Source of the DNA: an uncultured Porphyromonas sp.
GTDB lineage: Bacteria > Bacteroidota > Bacteroidia > Bacteroidales > Porphyromonadaceae
Direction: 5' to 3'
Assembly (NCBI GenBank): GCA_900539765.1
Contig: UQDF01000069.1
Span: forward strand, 1-9,322
DNA length: 9,322 nt
Shown: piece by piece, positions 1 to 5,412 of the stretch
Position numbering within the stretch: the stretch's first letter is position 1
Layout: each line of letters begins with the position of its first letter
Notes under the pieces: model-generated
What the model was told of the DNA's origin: nothing
The model's database searches: none
What the model saw: only the letters and a program-made list of their open reading frames with translations
Program-made: the position numbers and the translations under genes

Positions 1-156
1 CCTCACCCTCAGCGCCTTGCGCTTCATCCTTTCTGCAAAGTCAAGACAATCTTGCTTGCAAGATTGTGAGACTGTTGACTTTACAACAGTCTCATCAAGA
101 GCTAGCATAACCTTTTGTCTCGTGAACGGGGTGTCTGCATACATCAGTGTACGCAT
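1..156 (-). CDS. Partial small ORF, unknown function, running off the left edge
   Basis: I do not recognise this product. Reading leftward from an ATG at 156-154, the frame is open for 52 codons to the window edge. The N-terminus reads MRTLMYADTPFTRQKVMLAL and the visible C-terminal part is Lys/Arg rich (ERMKRKALRVR). It starts 29 nt after the stop of the LuxR-type regulator on the same strand, so co-transcription is plausible. The start codon lies inside one arm of an 8-bp inverted repeat (154-161/173-180), and the body overlaps two strong hairpins (46-94), so the open frame could be incidental to a structured or repetitive element. The opposite strand is also open (frame 2 to a TAA at 161-163), which weakens the coding case. 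It could be a small DNA-binding or antitoxin-like protein, but nothing proves it. Confidence 0.33.
   Translation of the reverse strand, partial: MRTLMYADTPFTRQKVMLALDETVVKSTVSQSCKQDCLDFAERMKRKALRVR
37..94. repeat. Cluster of overlapping inverted repeats
   Basis: Two perfect hairpins abut. The first pairs ACAATCTTGC (46-55) with GCAAGATTGT (58-67); as 9 bp it closes a CTTG tetraloop. The second pairs TGAGACTGTTG (67-77) with CAACAGTCTCA (84-94) around a 6-nt loop. A third pairing, AAAGTCAA (37-44) with TTGACTTT (75-82), would enclose the first hairpin and exclude the second because they share bases 75-77. Two adjacent perfect stems of 10-11 bp with such short loops are unlikely by chance. I cannot say whether this is a mobile repeat, an RNA switch or a terminator; no T-run follows on either strand. 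Confidence 0.6.
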
Positions 157-180
157 AGTCTAACGATTACTCAGACTATG
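154..180. repeat. 8-bp inverted repeat over the start of the partial minus ORF
   Basis: CATAGTCT (154-161) is the exact reverse complement of AGACTATG (173-180), with an 11-nt spacer. On the minus strand the downstream arm contains the candidate ATG of the partial ORF (156-154), so the hairpin would occlude that start if formed in RNA. It lies in the 29-nt gap after the LuxR-type gene and could equally be a small operator or processing site. Confidence 0.5.
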
Positions 181-185
181 ATGAC

Positions 186-959
186 TTAAATTAATCTGCG
201 ACTGGTTGCTACGGCGATGGCCTCAGCGATATTGCCCACACCCAGCTTCTGAAAGAGAGCCTTGCGATACCCCTTGACAGAGTCCTCTGAGCGATGGATG
301 ATCTGTGCTATCTCTCCAACGGACAAGCCTTGGTGTGCTAGACTGATTACGGCTTTCTCCTGTTCACTGAGTGTGAGGTCTTCGATCTGCTTCCAGCGAC
401 CACTCCTTGAGGAGAGCCACCATCGCTTACCTGAGTTGACCGCAGAGATATATGCCTCCCCGACCTCTCGCGTGTGAGCTAGAGAGACGAGACAGAGCGA
501 CAGCCAAATGTTACCTGACGCGTCTAGCTTGAGAGGCGTTAGCTGATGATTGATTAAGATTGGTTCTTTCGACTTAGCAGGTATGATCCGAAAGTTGTAA
601 GAGATCGTGTAGTCAGTACGTTCCGATACGGCTATCTCCTTAAAGAATTCGAAGCCTGCCTGATTGACACGCTGGAGGAATGCTAGATCCTCCTCAGGCA
701 CATGACGATAATAAAACTGATACCCCTCGCTCATCACTTCGTCTACAGACTCGCCACAGAGGAAGAGCGGGTTGCCAGAGATATAGAGGAAGCTTAGCTT
801 GTTGTAGTCGATGATATAAAGGGACTTGTAAGTAAGCCGAGCCAAGGCCTTAGCAGACTCCACATAGGGGGCTAGCCCCTGATATAGAGCTTCGTCTACT
901 CGGGGACGTGTATCTGCTGGAGGACTCAGTTGGTCGTATTCGTTACAAGGTATATTCAT
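186..959 (-). CDS. LuxR-family transcriptional regulator with N-terminal PAS-like sensor domain
   Basis: This is a cytoplasmic DNA-binding regulator of the PAS plus LuxR helix-turn-helix type common in Bacteroidales. From the ATG chosen here it has 257 residues. Residues about 30-160 resemble a PAS-like fold (SLYIIDYNKLSFLYISGNPL, then HVPEEDL, then ILINHQLTPLKLD). Residues about 195-250 form the LuxR HTH, with the typical LTLSEQEKAVISLAHQGLS start, IAQIIHRSEDSVKGYRKAL recognition region and QKLGVGNIAEAI end. A TTG at 989 would add ten residues, but the -7 box on this strand is at 999-992, which puts transcription start at about 986, so the ATG at 959-957 is the better start. A purine-rich AAGAAGAGAG lies upstream of it. 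It is divergent from the secreted barrel protein at 1197, a likely target. The sensed signal is unknown. Stop is TAA at 186-188. Confidence 0.9.
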   Translation of the reverse strand: MNIPCNEYDQLSPPADTRPRVDEALYQGLAPYVESAKALARLTYKSLYIIDYNKLSFLYISGNPLFLCGESVDEVMSEGYQFYYRHVPEEDLAFLQRVNQAGFEFFKEIAVSERTDYTISYNFRIIPAKSKEPILINHQLTPLKLDASGNIWLSLCLVSLAHTREVGEAYISAVNSGKRWWLSSRSGRWKQIEDLTLSEQEKAVISLAHQGLSVGEIAQIIHRSEDSVKGYRKALFQKLGVGNIAEAIAVATSRRLI

Positions 960-991
960 ATAGGAGGCTCTCTTCTTATGAACAGGCAACG

Positions 992-999
992 CAAAGGTA
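992..999 (-). promoter_or_regulatory. Bacteroidetes -7 box of the LuxR-type gene
   Basis: The minus strand reads TACCTTTG here, an exact match to the Bacteroidetes TAnnTTTG -7 consensus. Predicted transcription start is about 986, giving a leader of about 27 nt before the ATG at 959. I see no good -33 TTTG; the expected place falls at the proximal arm of the 1021-1070 inverted repeat, which would suit control by a bound activator or repressor. Confidence 0.6.
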
Positions 1000-1020
1000 C
1001 TTATTTCGCATTAGACGATT

Positions 1021-1070
1021 ACCCGAAAGGGTGAAAAGTACAGGGCAAGAGCAGAATTACCCTTTCGGGT
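1021..1070. promoter_or_regulatory. Perfect 12-bp inverted repeat between divergent promoters (candidate operator)
   Basis: ACCCGAAAGGGT (1021-1032) and ACCCTTTCGGGT (1059-1070) are exact reverse complements separated by 26 nt; one more T-A pair extends the arms. The left arm sits at about -35 of the minus-strand promoter, and the right arm ends just before the predicted -33 ATTG of the plus-strand promoter. There is no T-run on either side, which argues against an intrinsic terminator. A shared operator, possibly bound by the adjacent LuxR-type protein, is inferred. Confidence 0.55.
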
Positions 1071-1102
1071 ATTGTACACCCGATAAAACTACTCGAACTT
1101 TG
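1071..1102 (+). promoter_or_regulatory. Probable promoter of the outer-membrane protein gene
   Basis: GAACTTTG (1095-1102) differs by one base from the TAnnTTTG -7 consensus, and ATTG (1071-1074) lies 20 nt upstream, the usual place of the -33 TTTG. The predicted start is near 1108, leaving a leader of about 90 nt. That leader contains a short CTCCC/GGGAG inverted repeat (1124-1136). Confidence 0.45.
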
Positions 1103-1196
1103 CCTCTGTAAAACAAACAATCCCTCCCTAGGGGAGCGTGTAAGCCGAAAAACGCTAAATACAAAGAGTAGGCACAACTAAACAGATACTGAAACA

Positions 1197-1841
1197 ATGA
1201 ACAAGAAAATCTGGACTCTCGCACTCATTGTCGCACTCATCGGGAGCTTTAACACATGGGCTCAGGAAAGCACAACAACAAAGTACACCCCTAAAGAGCT
1301 ATTTGGCTTTCACGCTTCGGTAGCTCCAATGGGTATGGGCGTACTCCTATCGCCAGCTCTAGGGACAACGACAGATCAGTTTACCTATCCACAAGTAGGT
1401 GGTAGGGTACAGGTCGGTTGGCTCCTAAACAAGAAGTCCCTAACGCTCCCCACGCTTGCGGCTAGTTATGCCTATGGTATCAATCAAGACAAGGCAACAG
1501 CAGGGCAACTCAAGTCTATGTCTATCTTAGATCTTGGTACAGAATTCAATCCATGGTCTTTCTATGAGACGAAGAGTCAAAAGCATGTGGTTGTTGTTCG
1601 AGTCGGTGCTTACGTATCTATGTGTAGTACCAAGTTTACACAAGATAAGACAATGCACCACCGCTGGGGGATCTCTCGTCGTATCGCTATCGGGTATATC
1701 TACAAGATGGATAGTGGTACTCGCCTTGGGGTAAACTTGTACAACCATGCAGGGCACTACTTCGGCAAGCGTCCTCAGCAGGGCTCACCTGTACCTGTCT
1801 ACACGGAGGAACTAGGCTTAGCCTTTGACATTTACTTGTAA
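1197..1841 (+). CDS. Secreted small beta-barrel protein, probably outer membrane
   Basis: The product has 214 residues and no family I can name with certainty. Residues 1-22 form a clear Sec signal peptide: NKK, then a hydrophobic stretch TLALIVALIGSF, then NTWA with likely cleavage before QE. The mature part of about 190 residues has alternating amphipathic stretches fitting beta strands, for example YPQVGGRVQVGWLL, LPTLAASYAYGI, HVVVVRVGAYVSM, RRIAIGYIYKM and TRLGVNLYNHAGHYF. It ends in ELGLAFDIYL, a typical outer-membrane terminal strand with an aromatic pattern, although the last residue is Leu rather than Phe. Size fits an eight-strand OmpX/OmpW-like barrel. It is divergent from the LuxR-type regulator with a shared inverted repeat between them. 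The ATG follows an A-rich leader without Shine-Dalgarno, as usual in this phylum. Confidence 0.75.
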   Translation: MNKKIWTLALIVALIGSFNTWAQESTTTKYTPKELFGFHASVAPMGMGVLLSPALGTTTDQFTYPQVGGRVQVGWLLNKKSLTLPTLAASYAYGINQDKATAGQLKSMSILDLGTEFNPWSFYETKSQKHVVVVRVGAYVSMCSTKFTQDKTMHHRWGISRRIAIGYIYKMDSGTRLGVNLYNHAGHYFGKRPQQGSPVPVYTEELGLAFDIYL

Positions 1842-1916
1842 GCCACCAACACCTATCAACGTCAGAGTACAACAAGAAGACACAGGATAGGCTATACGAC
1901 AACTCTTTTTTAGCAC

Positions 1917-1975
1917 ATTGAGCAGGTCAGAGAGGATACCTACCTCCTCTGACTTGCTCGATTACTTTTACTCCT
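1917..1975 (+). terminator. Terminator-like hairpin after the barrel gene
   Basis: GAGCAGGTCAGAG (1920-1932) pairs with CTCTGACTTGCTC (1947-1959) over 13 positions with one G-T (G-U in RNA) pair, and flanking AT bases can extend the stem. The stem is followed by a T-rich stretch (TTACTTTTACTCCTTTT). It lies about 80 nt past the barrel stop codon and is the likely transcription end for that gene. Confidence 0.65.
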
Positions 1976-2007
1976 TTTGCTTGACAAGATGATTGTCGAA
2001 AGCTCTT

Positions 2008-2288
2008 CACGTAGAAAACCGAGAATCCCTAAGGAGGGATTTGGGAATCCCTAGGGGGGACGAAGTGAAACTTCGGAAGAATGAAATGGAACTTCCGAGG
2101 AAAAGCTTATCGCCTACGTGGAAAATCAAAAACAGACACGTGGAGAATCAAAAATCCCCACGTAGGCGAGAAACAAAACTTCGGAGGAATCAAATGAAAC
2201 TTCGGAGGAAATGTTTTTCCCCCACGTGGAGAATGAAAAATAGCCACGTGGATAATTGACATTTTCCACGTGGCTATTCTGTTTTTAT
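2008..2288. repeat. Degenerate tandem array, about 13 units of 20-23 nt
   Basis: Units can be read starting at 2008, 2029, 2051, 2071, 2092, 2114, 2137, 2159, 2179, 2200, 2223, 2245 and 2267, with spacings of 20 to 23 nt. Each begins with C and a GG-containing core, then an A-rich tail such as AGAATCAAAAATC. Two core classes recur: CACGTGG or CACGTAGG (2008, 2114, 2137, 2159, 2223, 2245, 2267) and CTTCGGAGG-like (2071, 2092, 2179, 2200). The first units (CTAAGGAGG, CTAGGGGGG) are more diverged. A five-unit block of 108 nt is repeated: 2071-2148 and 2179-2256 match at 64 of 78 positions by my count. CACGTG is self-complementary, so the units also make many inverted pairings, e.g. TCGCCTACGTGG (2110-2121) with CCACGTAGGCGA (2158-2169). 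It fills the gap between the barrel gene and uvrA. I do not recognise the family. Confidence 0.75.
2239..2287 (+). terminator. Perfect 13-bp hairpin with T-rich tail at the end of the array
   Basis: AATAGCCACGTGG (2239-2251) pairs exactly with CCACGTGGCTATT (2266-2278) around 14 nt, and inner AT pairs can lengthen the stem. CTGTTTTTA follows. It has the form of an intrinsic terminator reading rightward, so it may insulate uvrA from upstream transcription. The stem is built from the last repeat units of the array. Confidence 0.55.
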
Positions 2289-2400
2289 AGTCTCTGTTGA
2301 CTAGGATACGTCCACCTAAATTTCTCCTAGCTCCTCAACATAAGGGTCAGCTAACCCTCAACCGCCAAATAGCTTCCTACTCCTTATCGCAAAAAAGCAC

Positions 2401-2408
2401 TATATTTG
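2401..2408 (+). promoter_or_regulatory. Bacteroidetes -7 box of uvrA
   Basis: TATATTTG matches TAnnTTTG exactly. It lies 27 nt before the uvrA ATG and predicts transcription start at about 2413-2416. No TTTG is present 19-21 nt upstream, so the -33 element is poor. The short distance supports the ATG at 2436 as the uvrA start, not the internal ATG at 2526. Confidence 0.6.
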
Positions 2409-2414
2409 TAGGCT

Positions 2415-2435
2415 ATGAACCGCATCTCTAGATAA
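2415..2435 (+). other. Six-codon mini-ORF abutting the uvrA start
   Basis: An ATG at 2415 opens a six-codon frame (MNRISR) whose TAA stop (2433-2435) directly touches the uvrA ATG (2436-2438), in the same frame. The predicted transcription start falls at or next to this ATG, so the mini-ORF would sit at the very 5' end of the message. A leader peptide that couples translation to uvrA is possible; chance is also possible. Confidence 0.3.
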
Positions 2436-5375
2436 ATGGATCAGAATAATCAGATAGACGCTCACGCAGATAGACCTAACGACAGCGACACACACGCCTC
2501 AGCTTCTGAGCAGGAGCTATGGGCGATGGGCGCCATCGAGGTACATGGCGCTCGTGTACACAACCTGAAGAATATAGATGTCACACTACCTCGCCATAAG
2601 TTGACCGTCGTGACGGGACTCTCGGGGAGTGGTAAGTCTTCGCTTGCCTTTGACACGCTACTAGCTGAGGGGCAGAGACGCTATCTAGATACTTTCTCCT
2701 CCTATGCTCGCAGCTTCATCGGGGGCGGGGGCGGGCGACCTGATGTAGATGAGATTGTGGGGCTTAGTCCCGTGGTCGCTATCGAGCAGAAGAGTGCCTC
2801 GACGAATCCCCGATCTACCGTCGGCACCGTCACGGAGATCTACGACTACTTACGTATCCTATATGCACGTGTCGGTACCCCTTACTCCTACCTCACGGGC
2901 AAGGAGATGGTGCGCTACACCGAGGAGCAAGTCGTAGAGCATATTATGGAGCAGTACGCTGGCGAGGGAATCTACATCCTGGCTCCCGTCGTGGTCGATC
3001 GCAAGGGACACTATCGCGAGCTTTTCGAGCAGATGAGACGTCGAGGCTTCCTGCACGCTTACATCGATGGTGAAGTGTGCGAGCTGACGCCTGGGATGCG
3101 ACTCAACCGGTTCTCCATACACTATGTCAGTGTCGTAGTGGACAAGTGTACCGTACGAGAGAGCAATAAGCAGCGCATCACCGAAGCGGTGGGCATAGCG
3201 ATGAAGCTCGGAGAGGGGGTCATCGATGTGATGCGACGTGATAGCACAGAGATACAGCATCTGAGCAAGCGCCTGATGGACCCCGAGAGTGGCATCGCCT
3301 ATCCAGACGCTTCGCCAGCGGACTTCTCGTTCAATTCGCCTCGTGGCTACTGTAAGCGCTGCAAAGGCCTAGGGCGTGTGGGCGTACTAGACATAAACAA
3401 AGTGGTGGTCGATCCGAAGGTCTCTATACGCAATGGAGCGATCGTACCCATCGGGTGCTACAAGAAGCGCAGCCTACTCTTTACCTCTATCGAGGAGATC
3501 TTGAAGGAGCATGGCTGCACGATAGACACACCATTTGAAAAGATCCCCGCAGAGGCGGTCGAGCAGATATTCTTTGGGGTAGACTCAGACGAAGAGGACG
3601 ACGAGGGCGAGGCGCACTTCGCCTTTGCGGGCGTCTCCCAGTATGTGCGAGAGCTGGCAGAGGATGACGACGCTACGGCATCTATGCGCAACTGGGCGGA
3701 AGAGTTTCTGACGGAGCAAACCTGTCCTGAGTGCAACGGACGACGCCTTAACCCGATAGCCCTCAGCTACAAGCTAGCGGGCTACACCATCGCTGACCTG
3801 ACGGAGCTAGACCTAGATCGTCTAGTAGAGCGACTACGTGAGATCGAAGGGCAGCTAACGAAGAATCAGCAGAAGGTAGCGCACGAAGTGATCAAGGAGA
3901 TCTTGCTGCGGGTCAACTTCCTACTAGATGTGGGGCTCTACTACCTCACACTCGCTCGTCCCTCCGCTTCGCTCAGTGGTGGCGAGTCACAGCGCATACG
4001 TCTCGCCACGCAGATTGGTACCGGACTGGTCGAGGTACTCTATATATTAGATGAGCCAGGCATCGGCTTGCATCAGCGCGACAACCGCATGCTCATAGAT
4101 GCGCTCAAGAAGCTCCGCGATGCGCAAAACACGGTCCTCGTCGTAGAGCACGACCGCGACATGATGCTCGCAGCTGACTACCTAATCGATATGGGACCCG
4201 GAGCGGGTCGTCTCGGCGGGCATGTGACTTATCAGGGGTCGCCCTCTGCGATTGGCGACACGCATACGCTCACCTGCGACTATCTGACCAATAGGCTAGC
4301 TATCCCGCTACCAGCAGCCTACCGACAGCCTACCGACGATGCATGGCTACGACTCAAGGGTTGCACGGGCAATAACCTTAAGAACGTAGATGTCTCTATA
4401 CCGCTAGGACTCTTCGTCTGCGTCACAGGCGTGTCGGGTAGTGGTAAGTCTTCGCTCATCAATGGTACACTGGTGCCAATCATATCACAGCACCTCTATC
4501 GTAGCAAGCAAGCACCGCTCCCCTACTCGTCTGTCGAGGGCTTGGAGCTGATTGACAAGATAGCTTTCGTCGATCAGTCGCCTCTAGGACGCACCCCGAG
4601 GAGCAATCCAGCCACATACACTGGTCTCTTTAGCGAGATCCGCAACCTTTTTGTCAAAGTTCCCGAGAGCCGTGCACGAGGTTACAAGCCAGGGCGCTTC
4701 TCCTTTAATGTCAAGGGCGGGCGCTGCGAAGAGTGCAAAGGCAACGGCTACAAGACCATCTCGATGAACTTCCTTCCCGATGTAACCATCCCGTGCGACG
4801 TGTGCCGTGGCAAGCGGTACAACCGTGAGACCCTTGAGGTGCGCTACAAGGGCAAGAGCATAGCCGAGGTGCTAGACATGACCTTCAATCAGGCGGTCGA
4901 GTTCTTTGAGCATATCCCCGCCCTCTACCGCAAGCTCTCTACGCTACAGCGAGTCGGACTAGGCTACGTCAAGCTAGGTCAGCCCTCCACGACCCTCTCG
5001 GGCGGTGAGAGCCAACGTGTCAAGCTGGCGACCGAGCTCTCGAAGCGAGACACGGGACGCACCCTCTACGTCCTCGATGAGCCGACCACGGGGCTACACT
5101 TTGAGGACATACGTGTCCTGCTCAAGCTGGTCAATGAGCTGGTGGACCGTGGCAATACGGTACTCATCATCGAGCACAACCTCGATGTGATCAAGAGCGC
5201 TGACTACCTCATTGATATGGGACTAGAGGGCGGACGCAATGGTGGCGAGGTCATCTTCGCTGGCTCGCCACAGGAGATGGCGCAGTGCCCTGACACGCAG
5301 AGCTATACAGCGCACTACCTCAAGGAGGAGATGCAGCGCACCCCAACGACCGAAGCAGACGAGCAGGCTTCCTAA
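2436..5375 (+). CDS. uvrA: UvrABC excinuclease subunit A (DNA damage sensor ATPase)
   Basis: UvrA dimers scan DNA in the cytoplasm, recognise bulky lesions and load UvrB for nucleotide excision repair. The 979-residue protein has both ABC ATPase halves: Walker A GLSGSGKSS (61-69) and GVSGSGKSS (665-673), signatures LSGGESQR (513-520 and 854-861), and Walker B LYILDEPGIGLHQ (535-547) and LYVLDEPTTGLH (877-888). The UvrB-binding region (about 155-270, with APVVVDRKGHYRELFEQM) is present, which separates it from short UvrA2 types. The C-terminal zinc finger is intact: C764, C767, 19 residues, C787, C790. The first zinc module is not: only C306/C309 remain, and the place of the first CxxC reads D282-P-E-S285. 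Also unusual are a Gly5 run (96-100), an acidic insert (383-391) and a 30-residue N-terminal extension. M31 (2526) is an alternative start, but promoter position favours 2436. It is first in a cluster with the next two genes. Confidence 0.97.
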   Translation: MDQNNQIDAHADRPNDSDTHASASEQELWAMGAIEVHGARVHNLKNIDVTLPRHKLTVVTGLSGSGKSSLAFDTLLAEGQRRYLDTFSSYARSFIGGGGGRPDVDEIVGLSPVVAIEQKSASTNPRSTVGTVTEIYDYLRILYARVGTPYSYLTGKEMVRYTEEQVVEHIMEQYAGEGIYILAPVVVDRKGHYRELFEQMRRRGFLHAYIDGEVCELTPGMRLNRFSIHYVSVVVDKCTVRESNKQRITEAVGIAMKLGEGVIDVMRRDSTEIQHLSKRLMDPESGIAYPDASPADFSFNSPRGYCKRCKGLGRVGVLDINKVVVDPKVSIRNGAIVPIGCYKKRSLLFTSIEEILKEHGCTIDTPFEKIPAEAVEQIFFGVDSDEEDDEGEAHFAFAGVSQYVRELAEDDDATASMRNWAEEFLTEQTCPECNGRRLNPIALSYKLAGYTIADLTELDLDRLVERLREIEGQLTKNQQKVAHEVIKEILLRVNFLLDVGLYYLTLARPSASLSGGESQRIRLATQIGTGLVEVLYILDEPGIGLHQRDNRMLIDALKKLRDAQNTVLVVEHDRDMMLAADYLIDMGPGAGRLGGHVTYQGSPSAIGDTHTLTCDYLTNRLAIPLPAAYRQPTDDAWLRLKGCTGNNLKNVDVSIPLGLFVCVTGVSGSGKSSLINGTLVPIISQHLYRSKQAPLPYSSVEGLELIDKIAFVDQSPLGRTPRSNPATYTGLFSEIRNLFVKVPESRARGYKPGRFSFNVKGGRCEECKGNGYKTISMNFLPDVTIPCDVCRGKRYNRETLEVRYKGKSIAEVLDMTFNQAVEFFEHIPALYRKLSTLQRVGLGYVKLGQPSTTLSGGESQRVKLATELSKRDTGRTLYVLDEPTTGLHFEDIRVLLKLVNELVDRGNTVLIIEHNLDVIKSADYLIDMGLEGGRNGGEVIFAGSPQEMAQCPDTQSYTAHYLKEEMQRTPTTEADEQAS
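2721..2735 (+). other. G-rich tract inside uvrA
   Basis: Runs of five, five and three G, each separated by one C, encode the Gly5-Arg stretch at UvrA residues 96-101. A two-tier G-quadruplex on the coding strand is conceivable but not shown. The tract sits where other UvrA proteins carry a non-repetitive sequence before the conserved PDVD. Confidence 0.4.
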
Positions 5376-5412
5376 GCCACTCAATCGTCTATACCTATTT
5401 ATCTACTAAACT

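Noticed and set aside
2..163. Plus-strand frame open from the left edge to TAA at 161
   Set aside because: Its sequence has no recognisable features, and the opposite strand offers an ATG and a co-directional neighbour; neither is firm.
960..989. TTG start giving a 267-residue LuxR-type protein
   Set aside because: The -7 box at 992-999 on the same strand puts transcription start at about 986, leaving no leader for this codon; the ATG at 959 fits better.
908..1111. Plus-strand ORF across the divergent promoter region
   Set aside because: It overlaps the N-terminus of the LuxR-type gene and both promoters, and its product has no recognisable features.
1993..2259. 88-residue plus-strand ORF (SKALHVENRESLRRD...) in the array
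   Set aside because: It needs a TTG start, lies wholly inside the repeat array, and its two internal copies differ mostly by non-synonymous changes. The open frame is explained by the 108-nt repeat period being divisible by three.
2008..2288. CRISPR array
   Set aside because: The pitch is only 20-23 nt, repeats are degenerate, no spacers of uniform length separate identical repeats, and no cas genes are visible.
2301..2360. Short inverted repeats CTAGGA/TCCTAG and AGGGT/ACCCT before uvrA
   Set aside because: Arms of 5-6 bp at these spacings are expected by chance and do not sit at the promoter.
2859..3260. 133-residue minus-strand ORF inside uvrA, and similar antisense frames in the helicase gene
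   Set aside because: They are shadows of strongly supported plus-strand genes and have no independent domain or promoter signal.
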